Positions 17,701 to 26,209 are shown, numbered from the stretch's first letter. The stretch is 64,000 bases of DNA from Sphingopyxis sp. YR583 (GCF_900108295.1 NZ_FNWK01000001.1:1798001-1862000), one strand, 5' to 3'. The notes: a model not told the origin generated them from the sequence alone. Numbers and translations: made by a program.

Positions 17701-18005
17701 TTGACGGGGTAAGCGACGATGTCGGGTGTACCGTCCGCGAAGGCGAGCCGGGCGCCGACGACAAGCTGGAAGCCTTCCACCATCTCAGGGTTCTTGACCT
17801 GTTGCTCCTTCAGGAACGCCCACGCCCGCACCACCCCCGCGACGCTGTTGCGGTCGGCGATGCCGATGCCTGTCATGCCGAGTGCGATTGCTTCCGCCAC
17901 CATCTCGGCGGGATGCGAGGCGCCGCGCAAGAAGCTGTAATTGGTCGCGGCGACCAGTTCGGCGAAGCCGGATTCGGGGTCGGGATTGGCAAGCTCGCCG
18001 CTCAT
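14724..18005 (-). CDS. dnaE2: Error-prone DNA polymerase DnaE2 (ImuC)
   Basis: DnaE2 is the C-family polymerase of the SOS mutasome and copies past DNA lesions with ImuA and ImuB. Start ATG 18005 (MSGELANPDPESGFAELVAA) overlaps the imuB stop by 4 bases and gives 1093 residues, the usual length. An N-terminal PHP domain begins at ATNYSFLRGASHPAEMV. The palm catalytic motif PDIDVDFEHERREEV is near residue 387. A helix-hairpin-helix segment and a C-terminal OB fold (VRTAGVVLIRQRPGKGNAIFITLEDEGG) follow. DnaE2 lacks the long DnaE1 tail, as here. LexA control of the operon is expected. Confidence 0.97.
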   Translation of the reverse strand: MSGELANPDPESGFAELVAATNYSFLRGASHPAEMVAEAIALGMTGIGIADRNSVAGVVRAWAFLKEQQVKNPEMVEGFQLVVGARLAFADGTPDIVAYPVNREGWGRLTRLLSTGNLRAQKGDCILELGDLLDHCDDLLLIAMESDKALLRTLKRRRPKSVWLAATMPQSGADARRLAELQRLSTATGVPLLATNDALYATKAQRPLHDIITCIREGTTVSKAGKLLRANGERYLKAPAEMKRLFDGYSKAIGQSAKLLARIRFDLEDLRYEYPHEPVPPGWKPFNYLHHLVKTAAEKRYGTPLPTKVRALVGNELRLIRRRSYVYYFLTVHDLVRFARNQKPPILCQGRGSAANSIVCFLLGVTSVDPIEHKLLFSRFISAERDEPPDIDVDFEHERREEVIQHIYERYGQDRAAIAATVIHYRPRSTIREVGKALGLSEDVTARLADTSWGNWGNEVPVERLVEAGLNPHNGEIERLHRFVSELLKAPRHLSQHVGGFVLTEGRLDELVPIHNAAMEKRTFIEWDKDDIDALGLMKVDVLALGMLTCIRKCYDLMREHGLGDHTLELDIDCKDEAVYKMLQRGDSIGVFQVESRAQINMLPRLKPKVFYDLVVQVAIVRPGPIEGDMVHPYLRRRNGEEEVEYPSPAPPHDPDELREVLGDTFGVPLFQEQAMKLAMVAADFSPEEANGLRRAMATFRNVGTIDNFEEKMVEGMVARGYERSFAQRCYSQIEGFGSYGFPESHAQSFARLVYVSSWIKHYHPAVFACGILNSQPMGFYAPAQLVRDAREHGVEVREVDVNASHWDNSLERKDDGNLALRLGFRQVDGFREEWATQIVAARATPFASIEELARRANLPSRALRLLADADACRSMGLERRPALWDARRVRQGVLPLFGAAETDELGAEEDAALPPTPLVEHVLTDYQTTRLSLKGHPMAFLRRDFEREGVLSASQVAAAKNGSIVRTAGVVLIRQRPGKGNAIFITLEDEGGVVNILLWARHFERYRRAVMASRLMLAEGEVQRSKEGVIHLMATQIVDRTAMLDTLGSDWRFEPDVCRADEVKHPQLPRGYSAKHGHPRDVRILPKSRDFH

Positions 18006-19552
18006 GCGAAGACCCCGTGGATATACCAGCGCGGGTCGGGCTTTTCGTCGTAGAGGCCGTGGCGGAAGAGCCAGAAGCGGCGGCCCTGCGCATCCTCGAC
18101 ACGGTAATAGTCGCGCGTCAGGCCGCCATTGTCGCGGCGCCGCCACCATTCGGCAGCGATGCGCTCGGGGCCTTCATAACGGCGCACCGCGTGCGCCTGC
18201 CGGCGCCAGCGGAACTGGTGTGGCGGACCGTCGGGCACCTCGGCGATCACCTCGATCGGCTGCGGCGGGTCGAAGAGGTGAAAGGGCCGCGTCGGCGGTT
18301 CGCCCGGTTCGGGCGTTTGCCAAGGTGAAGGCGTCGGCGCGTCGACCGCAGGTAGTTCGAGTTGCGCCTGTTCGGGAATATGCGTGTCGACGGGGCGGAG
18401 CCGCCGCACCCGGCCGCGGCCCAGCCGTGTCGCAAGGCGATCGGCGAGTTCGTCGATTGCGGCGTCCTTCACGGCACCACCTTCCAGCTTGAGCTGGCTT
18501 GCACCAAGCGCTTCGAGCCGCGGAACCGAAAGGCGGATCATGTCGAAACCGAAGCCGGGGTCGAGTGGGTCGGCAAGGCTGTCCATACGCTCGGCGAACA
18601 GGCGCATCACCAACCCCGTGTCGCGCGTCGGGTGGCCGGTTTCGATCGCGATGCTGCGCGCGAGGCCGTCGCTGCGAAAGAAGGTCGCGCGGAAATGACG
18701 TCCGCCCTTGCCGCGTTCGTTCAGGTCTTCGATCGCTTCGCTCACAAGTTCTGCGAGAACTTTGGTCGCATGCGCCGTACTGCCGAGCGGTTCGGCGAAG
18801 CGGCGTTCGGTGACCACCGGTGGCAGCGCGATGCGCGGGTCGAGCGGGCTGGGTGCATCCCCGAGCAGGCGGCGCAGCGCCATCGCGGCGTCGGTACCGA
18901 AGCGTGCGGCGATATTCGCCATCGGGCGACTCGCGAGATCGCCGATGCTCTTCAGTCCTGCACGAACGAGCGCGGTCGTCGCTTCGGCTTCGAGTTCGAG
19001 CGCGGCGACGGGCAGGCGGCGGACCGCTTGCGCTTCATCGGCGGCGGGGCGCGTCTGGTAGCGCGCGAGCGCGCGTGCGGCGTGGGCGGTCGGACCAAGG
19101 GCATGGCGCAAACTTATGCCGAGCTGTGCGAGGCGCATTTCGGCATCGGCCACGAGGTCGGCTTCGCCGCCGTACAGATGCTCGGTTCCTGCGATGTCGA
19201 GGATCAGTCCGTCGGGCGCGTCGAGCGCGACAAGGGGAGAATAGCGTGCGCAGCCCTGCGCGAGCCGGTCGAGCCACTCTTGGTCGAGCACAGGGTCGTG
19301 CGGAACGACGGCCAGCTCGCCGACCTGCGCACGGGCATCGGCGAGCGGCATGCCGGGGCGCAATCCGATCGCCAGCGCCGCCGCGTCGACGCTCGCGATC
19401 CGCATTGCGCCGCGCTGCTTTTCCGCGAAGACGAGCGGGGCGTCAGGCGGCCGCGGCGCCGTGCGAAGCCACCGCTCTGTGGGCAGGAAGGGGAAGAAGA
19501 GCGCCAGATAGCGCCGTTTCGCCAGGGATTGACCCGAAGCATTTTTCGTCAT
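18002..19552 (-). CDS. imuB: Inactive Y-family polymerase homolog ImuB
   Basis: ImuB is the Y-family-like hub of the mutasome. It binds the beta clamp, DnaE2 and ImuA but normally lacks polymerase activity. Start ATG 19552 gives 516 residues beginning MTKNASGQSLAKRRYLALFFPFL, where RRYLALFFP is the family's first strand. DAPDGLILDIAGTEHLYGGE (about residues 110-130) is the usual ImuB version of the palm, without the Y-family catalytic acidic set. A possible clamp-binding stretch is QAQLELPAV near residue 400. The 5' end lies inside imuA by 110 bases in another frame; the 3' end overlaps dnaE2 by 4. Confidence 0.95.
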   Translation of the reverse strand: MTKNASGQSLAKRRYLALFFPFLPTERWLRTAPRPPDAPLVFAEKQRGAMRIASVDAAALAIGLRPGMPLADARAQVGELAVVPHDPVLDQEWLDRLAQGCARYSPLVALDAPDGLILDIAGTEHLYGGEADLVADAEMRLAQLGISLRHALGPTAHAARALARYQTRPAADEAQAVRRLPVAALELEAEATTALVRAGLKSIGDLASRPMANIAARFGTDAAMALRRLLGDAPSPLDPRIALPPVVTERRFAEPLGSTAHATKVLAELVSEAIEDLNERGKGGRHFRATFFRSDGLARSIAIETGHPTRDTGLVMRLFAERMDSLADPLDPGFGFDMIRLSVPRLEALGASQLKLEGGAVKDAAIDELADRLATRLGRGRVRRLRPVDTHIPEQAQLELPAVDAPTPSPWQTPEPGEPPTRPFHLFDPPQPIEVIAEVPDGPPHQFRWRRQAHAVRRYEGPERIAAEWWRRRDNGGLTRDYYRVEDAQGRRFWLFRHGLYDEKPDPRWYIHGVFA

Positions 19553-20246
19553 GGTTCCAGTCCAGTCGCCAGCGTGTCCCGGCAGGCCCGCCGCGCCAGC
19601 GCAGCAGTTCGAGGTCGAAGGCAGGCGTACCGGGGGCGTTTGCTTCGAGGGCGTGCGAGGCGGCGGCGGCGACATTCCAGCGCGTCTCGGCGACGCTTGG
19701 CGTCGGTGCGGCGTTCAGCCGGAGCATCAGCAATGTGGTGCCTGCATCGCGCGCGCCGAGAGTGAGGCGGCGTCCGGCGGTGAGGTCTAGCAAAGGGAAT
19801 TTGCCCCAGCTTTCGACGATCACCGCCGCCGACCCCGCACAGCGGATCGCGTCATTCGCGCAGGCGAGCAGCATTTTCGGATCGGCGGCCTCGACGATCA
19901 GCAGCCGGTCGGGGTCGCCGCCGAGTTCGGCAATACCGGGGGCATAGATATGTCCGGTGCGTTTGCCGGCATCGGTGGTGCGCAGCCAGATCAGCGGCGC
20001 TTTGCCCGGCGTGCGGAGCGCGACAAGCGCGGCAAAAGCCGCGGCGCTCGTCGCGTCGAGCGCGTCGGCGGCGAAAAATTCATGGGTGCGCCCGACTGCG
20101 AGTCCCCCTCCGAGCGCGGCGTCGAAACGCGCGTCGCCGCTTCCCAGCCAGCCCTCAGCCGGGCGGCTTTCGAAACCGCCATCGGCGGTCATCCGGGCGA
20201 TGCTCTGGCGCAGCCCGGCGAGTATGGGAGACGAATCGCGCATCAT
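19443..20246 (-). CDS. imuA: SOS mutasome protein ImuA (RecA-like)
   Basis: ImuA is a RecA/SulA-like cytoplasmic protein that works with ImuB and DnaE2 in translesion synthesis. Starts at 20246 or the adjacent ATG 20243 give 267 or 266 residues, the usual size. The degraded RecA fold shows in GLAVGRTHEFFAADALDATSAAAFAAL (Walker A-like position without GKT) and in PDRLLIVEAADPKMLLACANDAIRCAG with VIVES. The family core ends near RWRLDWNHDE; about 30 further residues are encoded across the start of imuB. The ribosome site AGGAAC lies within the LexA box. Induction by DNA damage is predicted. Confidence 0.95.
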   Translation of the reverse strand: MMRDSSPILAGLRQSIARMTADGGFESRPAEGWLGSGDARFDAALGGGLAVGRTHEFFAADALDATSAAAFAALVALRTPGKAPLIWLRTTDAGKRTGHIYAPGIAELGGDPDRLLIVEAADPKMLLACANDAIRCAGSAAVIVESWGKFPLLDLTAGRRLTLGARDAGTTLLMLRLNAAPTPSVAETRWNVAAAASHALEANAPGTPAFDLELLRWRGGPAGTRWRLDWNHDEKCFGSIPGETALSGALLPLPAHRAVASHGAAAA

Positions 20247-20248
20247 TT

Positions 20249-20263
20249 GTTCCTGATATGTTC
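20249..20263 (-). promoter_or_regulatory. LexA (SOS) box of the imu operon
   Basis: GTTCCTGATATGTTC is a perfect GTTC-N7-GTTC direct repeat, the established alphaproteobacterial LexA site. It begins 2 bases before imuA's start codon, directly follows the -10 element and contains the AGGA ribosome site. Bound LexA would therefore cover the transcription start and the initiation region. Confidence 0.93.
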
Positions 20264-20264
20264 T

Positions 20265-20293
20265 ATTAGCGCCTTGGGGGTGACGCTTGTCAA
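20265..20293 (-). promoter_or_regulatory. Sigma-70 promoter of imuA-imuB-dnaE2
   Basis: On the minus strand TTGACA (20293-20288) is followed after 17 bases by GCTAAT (20270-20265), four of six matches to TATAAT. The start site would fall inside the LexA box at 20249-20263. The leader is a few bases long. Confidence 0.65.
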
Positions 20294-20325
20294 GAAGGGT
20301 CAGGAAATGGTGCGGATAGAGTGGG

Positions 20326-21732
20326 TTAGCGAGCTGCCGATTCGGTTCCCGCGCCGCTGTCGCCGCCGAGCGCCCGGAACAGGGCGATTCGCGTCTGGGC
20401 AAGCAGAAGCTGCGTCCCGATCTCGCTCCGCCGCGCCGAATAGAGGCTGCGCTGGGCATCGAGGCTGGAGAGGAAGCTGTCGACGCCGCCCTTGTACCGT
20501 GCATCGGTGAGCGTTGCGGTATCGGCAGCGGCCGAGCTGTTCGCCGCAGCGGCGCGCACGCGTTCGGATATCGTTCCCTGCACCGCAAGCGCGTCGGCGA
20601 CCTCGCGGAACGCGGTCTGGATCGCGCCTTCATAGCCTGCGAGCGCGGCGTCGCGCTGCGCTTCGCTGACCGCGACGCCCGCGCGGCGGCCGCCGGCGTC
20701 GAAGATCGTCGCCGTCGCATCGCCGCCCGCCGACCAGCTGAACGAGCCGCTGTCGAACAGGCTCGAGAGCGCATTGCTCGCAAAGCCGAGCAGTCCAGTA
20801 AGCGAGATCGACGGGAAGAGCCGCGCGCGCGCGACGCCGATATCGGCATTGGCGGCGCGCAGGCCATATTCGGCCTCGATCACATCGGGGCGGCGCAGCA
20901 GGATTTCCGAGCTGACCCCGGCGGGCAGCGAGACGATCGACGTCGTCACCTCGGTCAGGCTTGCGGGCAAGAACGCGCGGTCGATATCCCCGCCGACGAG
21001 CAGGCGGATCAGATTCTCGTCCTGCGCGAGCGCGGTTCTCTGCTGCGCGATCGAATCCTCGGCCGTTGCGAGAATCTGTTCGGCCTGTCTGAGGTCGGTG
21101 CGCGGTGCGACGCCGCCGTCGAGGCGGGCCCTGGTCAGCCGGACATTTTCGCGTGCATTGGCGGCGGTGTCCTCAGCGATTTTCAGCAGGTCGCGGTCGG
21201 CGCCATAGCTCGCCCATGCGTCGGCGAGGTTGGCGATCAGTGCGAGCCGCACCGTGCGCGAGGCCGCCTCGGTGCCGAGCGCGCGGTTGCGATCGGCCTC
21301 GGTCGCATTGGCAAGGCGGCCGAACAGGTCGAGTTCGAAAGCTGTAATACCGCCGCGGAGCGAAAAATCGCCGCTGCCGTTCCCGCTTCCGCTCGAATCC
21401 GAATAGCCCGCGCCAGCATTGATCCCGAGTTCGGGGAATTGCCCCGATCGCGTAACGCGAACCTGCGCGCGCGCCGCGGCGACATTGGCATAGGCAACGC
21501 GGAGGTCGCGGTTGTTCGCGAGCGCCCGATCGGTCAGCGCCTGCAGCCGCGGGTCGGTGAAGACATTTTTGTACGAGAGGATCGGCAACGCCGTCTCGCT
21601 CTGCAACAGATAGGCGTCGCCGACTGGCCAGCTTTGCGGGACGGGCGTCGCGGGTAGCACCGTTTTCGGAGCGAGCGAACAACCCGCCAGCGCGAGCGTG
21701 CTTATCATCAGCAGGGAAGGGACGCGGATCAT
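20326..21732 (-). CDS. Outer-membrane efflux lipoprotein (NodT/OprM family)
   Basis: This is the outer-membrane channel of a tripartite RND efflux pump. The 468 residues start with a lipoprotein signal (MIRVPSLLMISTLALAGC, with lipobox LAGC and Cys near 18). Two OEP repeats follow, each built of long periplasmic helices. RALANNRDLRVAYANVAAARAQVRVTRSGQFPELGINAGAGYS opens the first, and ILLRRPDVIEAEYGLRAANADIGVARARLFPSISLTG, with the typical RPD motif, opens the second. It is last in the adaptor-pump-channel operon and overlaps the pump gene by 4 bases. The substrate cannot be read from the sequence. Confidence 0.95.
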   Translation of the reverse strand: MIRVPSLLMISTLALAGCSLAPKTVLPATPVPQSWPVGDAYLLQSETALPILSYKNVFTDPRLQALTDRALANNRDLRVAYANVAAARAQVRVTRSGQFPELGINAGAGYSDSSGSGNGSGDFSLRGGITAFELDLFGRLANATEADRNRALGTEAASRTVRLALIANLADAWASYGADRDLLKIAEDTAANARENVRLTRARLDGGVAPRTDLRQAEQILATAEDSIAQQRTALAQDENLIRLLVGGDIDRAFLPASLTEVTTSIVSLPAGVSSEILLRRPDVIEAEYGLRAANADIGVARARLFPSISLTGLLGFASNALSSLFDSGSFSWSAGGDATATIFDAGGRRAGVAVSEAQRDAALAGYEGAIQTAFREVADALAVQGTISERVRAAAANSSAAADTATLTDARYKGGVDSFLSSLDAQRSLYSARRSEIGTQLLLAQTRIALFRALGGDSGAGTESAAR

Positions 21733-24700
21733 GCCGGAATCTCCGCAACGCCTTCATTGCCGTCTTTTTTCTTGCCGAAGCGCGCCCGCATCGCGGCGAG
21801 GCCATCGCGCACGCCGCGGCGGACGAGCACGAAGAAGAGCGGGATGAAGAAGATTGCGAGGAAGGCGGCGGTGAGCATGCCGCCGATGACCGAAGTGCCG
21901 ATCGCGACGCGGCTGTTCGCGCCCGCGCCGGTCGCGATCGCGAGCGGCAGCACGCCGAAGATGAAGGCGAAGCTTGTCATCAGGATCGGGCGCAGGCGGA
22001 TGCGCGCCGCGGCGATCGCCGCCTCGATCACGCGCTTGCCCTTGCGTTCTTCCTGCTCGGCGAATTCGATCATCAGGATCGCATTCTTTGCTGCGAGCCC
22101 CATCGTCGTGAGCAGGCCGATCTGGAGATAGACGTCATTTTCCAGCCCGCGCAAATTCACGGCGAACACTGCGCCGATCAGGCCAAGGGGGATGACGAGG
22201 ATCACCGCGAGGGGAACCGACCAGCTTTCATAGAGCGCCGCGAGACAGAGAAAGACGACGAGCAACGACAGGCCATAAAGTAGTGGCGCCTGCCCGGAGG
22301 AGAGGCGTTCCTGATAGGATGAGCCTGACCAGGCGACGCTGGTTCCGGGAATTTCCCCTGCCATCCGTTCCATCTCGTCCATCGCTTCGCCCGAACTGGT
22401 GCCCGGCGAGGGCTGGCCCGAGATTTCGAATGCGGGCACCCCCTGAAAGCGCGAACTGCTGCTTGGGGTCGTCGACCAGCCGGTCTTGGCAAAAGCAGAG
22501 AAAGGCGACATCTCGCCATCGGCCGAGCGGACAAACCATTGGCCAAGATCTTCCGGACGCGCGCGAAAGGGAGCGTCGCCCTGGACATAGACGCGCTTGA
22601 CGCGCCCCTTGTCGATGAAGTCGTTGACGTAACGGCCGCCCCATGCGGTCGCGAGTGTTGAATTCACATCGGCATTGTTAATGCCATAGGCGGTCAGCCG
22701 CTGCGTATCGACGTCGATCTTCAGCGTGGCGACGTCGGGAAGGTCGGAGAGCCGTACCGACGTGAGCTTGGGATTTTCATTCGCCATCGCAAGCAGCCTG
22801 TCGCGCGCATCGGCGAACTCGGCGCGGCTCATCCCGCCGCGGTTCTGGAACTGCATCGTAAAGCCCGACGAATCGCCCAGGCCGCGCACCGCACCGGGTA
22901 CGAGCGCAAAAATCTGGGCATCGCGAAGGCCGCTCAGTGCCTTGCGCGCGCGTTCGGCGATCGCGTCGGCGGTATTTTCCTTGCCCGGTCGATTGTCCCA
23001 ATGGGTGAGGTTGACGAAGCCTTGGCCGGTATTCTGCCCCGCCGCCGCGCCGCCGCCGCCGCCCGCGATCAGGAACAGCGCCTGCGTGTTCGCCTTTTCC
23101 GACGTCAGCATATATTTTTCGATCGCGTCGCGCACTTCGAGCGTGCGGCCCTGCGTCGCGCCTGCGGGCAGGCGGAACTGGACCTGTACGCGCCCCTGAT
23201 CCTCATTGGGCAGGAAGCCACTCGGCAGACGGAGGAAGAGGAAGGCGAGCGCCACGAGCAGGATCGCGTAAATACCGAGGAACAGCCATTTGCGGTCAAC
23301 GACTTTGGTGACGCTGCCGACATAGCGTTCGACCATATGGTCGAAACGGGTGTTGAAGCCGTTCTTGGCGCGTTCGAAAAAGGCATAGACGCGCGGGAAG
23401 CGGCCACTTTCCGTGGATGTGTCGCTATGATTCTTCGGCTTGAGCAGGGTCGAGGTGAGTGCTGGGCTCAGGATCAGGGCGACGAGCACCGACAGCGCCA
23501 TCGCGGAGACGATGGTGACCGAGAATTGGCGATAGATGACGCCGGTCGACCCGCCGAAGAAAGCCATCGGCATGAACACAGCCGACAGCACGAGCGCGAT
23601 GGCGATCAGCGCGACCTGCAGTTCCTGCATCGACTGGATCGTCGCCTCGCGCGCCGACATGCCGGGATTTTCTTCCATCAATCGCTCGACATTCTCGACC
23701 ACGACGATCGCATCGTCGACGAGCAGGCCGATCGCGAGCGTCAGCCCGAACAGAGTGAGCGTGTTGATGCTGAATCCCAGCATATAGAAGATCGCGAACG
23801 TGCCGAGCAGCACGACGGGAACCGCGATCGCGGGGATCAGCACCGCGCGCCAGCTCTGCAGAAAGACGAACATGACCAGAATGACGAGCAGGATGGCTTC
23901 GAACAGCGACTTCTGAACTTCGCTGACCGACAGCTTGATGAATTCGGTCGAATCGTTCGCGTAGCTGTAGGTCAGGCCGTCGGGGAAATCGGCCGCGAGT
24001 TCTCTCATGCGCGCCTTGACCCGGTCGGCGGTCTCGAGCGCGTCCGATCCCGGTGACAGCGAGATCGACATGCCCGCGCCCGGATGGCCGTTGATCCGGC
24101 TGACGACGGCATAGCTTTCGGCCCCGATCTCGACGCGCGCGACATCCTTGATCCGCACCGTCGACCCGTCGGGCAGCGTCTTCAGCACGATATTTTCGAA
24201 CTCGGGCACCGTCTGCATCCGCGATTGCGCGGTGACGGTCGCATTGAGCATCTGCCCCTGCGGCGACGGCAGGCCGCCGACGTCACCCGCGGCCACTTCG
24301 CTGTTCTGTGCGGTGATCGCCGAAATCACGTCGCTCGGCATCAGCGACACCGCTGCGAGCCGCTGCGGGTTGAGCCAGATGCGCATCGCGTGCGGCGCGC
24401 CGAAGATATTGACCTCACCAACCCCTTCGACGCGCGACAGCGGATCCTGGATGTTCGACGCCATATAGTCGGACACGTCCTGGTTCACGCGCGTGTCGGT
24501 CGAGTCATAAACGCCGACGAGCAGCAGCGTGTCCGAGTTCGATTTGGTGACGCGAATGCCTTGCGCCTGCACCTGTTGCGGCAACCGAGAGACCGCCGAC
24601 TGGATCTTGTTCTGGACCTGCACCTGCGCGATGTCGGGATCGGTGCCCTTTTCGAAGATCGCAGTGATATTCGCCTGCCCTCGCGAACTCGACTGCGAGC

Positions 24701-24935
24701 TGAAATAGAGCAGGCCGTCGATCCCCGTCAGCTGCTGTTCGAGTACCTGCGTGACGCTGTTCTCGATCGTCTCGGCCGATGCACCCGGATAGGTCGCGCG
24801 GATATTGACCTGTGCCGGGGCGATGTCGGGATATTGTTCGATCGGCAGGGCGAACAGCGCCCCGATGCCGCCCAGCATGACGATGATCGCCAGCACCCAG
24901 GCAAAGATCGGCCGGTTGATGAAAAGGCGCGACAT
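21729..24935 (-). CDS. RND multidrug efflux pump, HAE1 family (AcrB/MexB type)
   Basis: This is the proton-driven inner-membrane pump that moves hydrophobic compounds from periplasm and membrane to the outside. Its 1068 residues are typical for AcrB-like trimers. MSRLFINRPIFAWVLAIIVMLGG is the first transmembrane helix. The TM4 proton-relay pair appears in GLTLAIGLLVDDAIVVVENVERLMEENP near residues 395-425. Two large periplasmic loops follow helices 1 and 7. The HAE1 sequence features favour organic drugs rather than metals. It lies 6 bases after the adaptor gene and overlaps the channel gene by 4. Confidence 0.97.
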   Translation of the reverse strand: MSRLFINRPIFAWVLAIIVMLGGIGALFALPIEQYPDIAPAQVNIRATYPGASAETIENSVTQVLEQQLTGIDGLLYFSSQSSSRGQANITAIFEKGTDPDIAQVQVQNKIQSAVSRLPQQVQAQGIRVTKSNSDTLLLVGVYDSTDTRVNQDVSDYMASNIQDPLSRVEGVGEVNIFGAPHAMRIWLNPQRLAAVSLMPSDVISAITAQNSEVAAGDVGGLPSPQGQMLNATVTAQSRMQTVPEFENIVLKTLPDGSTVRIKDVARVEIGAESYAVVSRINGHPGAGMSISLSPGSDALETADRVKARMRELAADFPDGLTYSYANDSTEFIKLSVSEVQKSLFEAILLVILVMFVFLQSWRAVLIPAIAVPVVLLGTFAIFYMLGFSINTLTLFGLTLAIGLLVDDAIVVVENVERLMEENPGMSAREATIQSMQELQVALIAIALVLSAVFMPMAFFGGSTGVIYRQFSVTIVSAMALSVLVALILSPALTSTLLKPKNHSDTSTESGRFPRVYAFFERAKNGFNTRFDHMVERYVGSVTKVVDRKWLFLGIYAILLVALAFLFLRLPSGFLPNEDQGRVQVQFRLPAGATQGRTLEVRDAIEKYMLTSEKANTQALFLIAGGGGGAAAGQNTGQGFVNLTHWDNRPGKENTADAIAERARKALSGLRDAQIFALVPGAVRGLGDSSGFTMQFQNRGGMSRAEFADARDRLLAMANENPKLTSVRLSDLPDVATLKIDVDTQRLTAYGINNADVNSTLATAWGGRYVNDFIDKGRVKRVYVQGDAPFRARPEDLGQWFVRSADGEMSPFSAFAKTGWSTTPSSSSRFQGVPAFEISGQPSPGTSSGEAMDEMERMAGEIPGTSVAWSGSSYQERLSSGQAPLLYGLSLLVVFLCLAALYESWSVPLAVILVIPLGLIGAVFAVNLRGLENDVYLQIGLLTTMGLAAKNAILMIEFAEQEERKGKRVIEAAIAAARIRLRPILMTSFAFIFGVLPLAIATGAGANSRVAIGTSVIGGMLTAAFLAIFFIPLFFVLVRRGVRDGLAAMRARFGKKKDGNEGVAEIPA

Positions 24936-24941
24936 CGCCTG

Positions 24942-26120
24942 TTACTTGCCCTTCGCTTCGGCGCCATCGCCCTTGGGGGCGCCGACGCGCTGCACGCTAT
25001 TCGCCGGGACCGGACGGATCGGCGCACCCTGGCGCAGATTGCCGATGCCCTGCGTGATGACGCGCTCACCGGGTTTCAGCCCGTCGGTGACGACCCAATT
25101 GGCGCCCGAGGTGCGATCGGCGACGATCTTGCGCCGCGCCGCCTTATTGTCCTTGCCGACGAGATAGACGAAGGCCGATCCGTCGAAATCGCGCTGCACC
25201 GCAGCTTGCGGCAGCAGGATCGCCGCCGGATTTACCGCCTGATCGAACAGCGCGGTCACGAACATGCCGGGCAGCAATATGCCTTTCGGATTGGGAAAGC
25301 GTGCGCGCAATGTCACGGTGCCTGTCGCCTCACTCACCGTAATGTCTGAAAACTCGACGGTCCCGGCAAAGGGATAGGCGCTGCCATCCTCAAGGCGCAG
25401 CCGGACGGACGTGCTGCCCGCGGTCACCCCGCCGCTTTCGATCGCCTGTCGCAGCGTTGTGAGCTCGGCGCTCGACTGCTGCATATCGACAAACATCGGG
25501 TCGGTCTGCTGGATCACAGCAAGCGGGGTCGCCTGACTGGCGCTGACGAGCCCGCCGGGTGTAACGAGGCTGCGCCCGATCCGGCCGCTGATCGGTGCGG
25601 TGATCGTCGCGAACCGCAGGTTGATGCGTGCCGTTTCGAGCGCGGCGCCGTTTTGCGCGACCGCGGCGCGCGCCATTCGGGCCTGCGCAAGTGCATCGGT
25701 ATAATCCTGCTCGGCGACCGCCTGCATCTTTGCGAGCGGTTCGAGTCGCCTTGCGCGCTCTTCGGCCGCCTGTGCGCTTGCGCGCGCGCTGGCCAGATTG
25801 GCCGCGGCCTGATCGACCCCGGCCTGATAGAGGCTCGCGTCGATCTGATAGAGCGGCTGGCCGGCGCGGACGAAAGCGCCTTCGGTGAAAAGGCGGCGGC
25901 GGATCAGGCCGTTTACCTGGGGGCGCACTTCGCTCGTCTCGAACGCGACGGTGCGTGCGCCGAGCGACGAGGTCACGGGCACCGGCTCGACCTTGACGGT
26001 GACATAGCCGACTTCGGGCGCGCCGCGGCCGCCCTTCTCTTCTTCCGCAGAGCAGGCGGCCAACGACAGGGCGATGACGCACAGCGCTCCGGCGCGGAGC
26101 AGCGGCCTCTTGTCCAGCAT
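24942..26120 (-). CDS. RND efflux periplasmic adaptor (AcrA/MexA family lipoprotein)
   Basis: This is the membrane-fusion protein that links the RND pump to the outer-membrane channel. ATG 26120 (MLDKRPLLRAGALCVIALSL) gives 392 residues; a TTG at 26129 is possible but less likely. The signal ends at a lipobox LAAC. In order there are a beta-barrel/lipoyl segment (VKVEPVPVTSSLGARTVAFETSEVRPQVNGLIRRRLFTEGAFVRAGQPLYQID), an alpha-helical hairpin rich in Ala, Gln and Arg (about residues 100-165), a second lipoyl half (ATITAPISGRIGRSLVTPGGLV), and a C-terminal barrel. It is first in its operon. Confidence 0.95.
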   Translation of the reverse strand: MLDKRPLLRAGALCVIALSLAACSAEEEKGGRGAPEVGYVTVKVEPVPVTSSLGARTVAFETSEVRPQVNGLIRRRLFTEGAFVRAGQPLYQIDASLYQAGVDQAAANLASARASAQAAEERARRLEPLAKMQAVAEQDYTDALAQARMARAAVAQNGAALETARINLRFATITAPISGRIGRSLVTPGGLVSASQATPLAVIQQTDPMFVDMQQSSAELTTLRQAIESGGVTAGSTSVRLRLEDGSAYPFAGTVEFSDITVSEATGTVTLRARFPNPKGILLPGMFVTALFDQAVNPAAILLPQAAVQRDFDGSAFVYLVGKDNKAARRKIVADRTSGANWVVTDGLKPGERVITQGIGNLRQGAPIRPVPANSVQRVGAPKGDGAEAKGK

Positions 26121-26175
26121 AAAGGTCAATCTCGTTTCGGGTCCGCAGCGGAAAGGGGGGTTTTGCGCCTATTCA

Positions 26176-26209
26176 GCCCATTGCCCCCCTGCTGGCAAGT
26201 GCAATGGGC
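26176..26209. promoter_or_regulatory. Inverted repeat upstream of the efflux operon
   Basis: GCCCATTGC (26176-26184) and GCAATGGGC (26201-26209) are perfect 9-base arms separated by 16 bases, centred about 70 bases upstream of the adaptor start. Position and symmetry suit an operator for a local repressor, though no regulator gene lies next to the pump. A plain mRNA-leader hairpin is the alternative. Confidence 0.45.

Noticed and set aside
19553..19675. Longer form of ImuB starting upstream of 19552
   Set aside because: The extra 41 codons lie within imuA, are Pro/Ser-rich and match no family sequence; the ImuB start motif follows 19552 closely.
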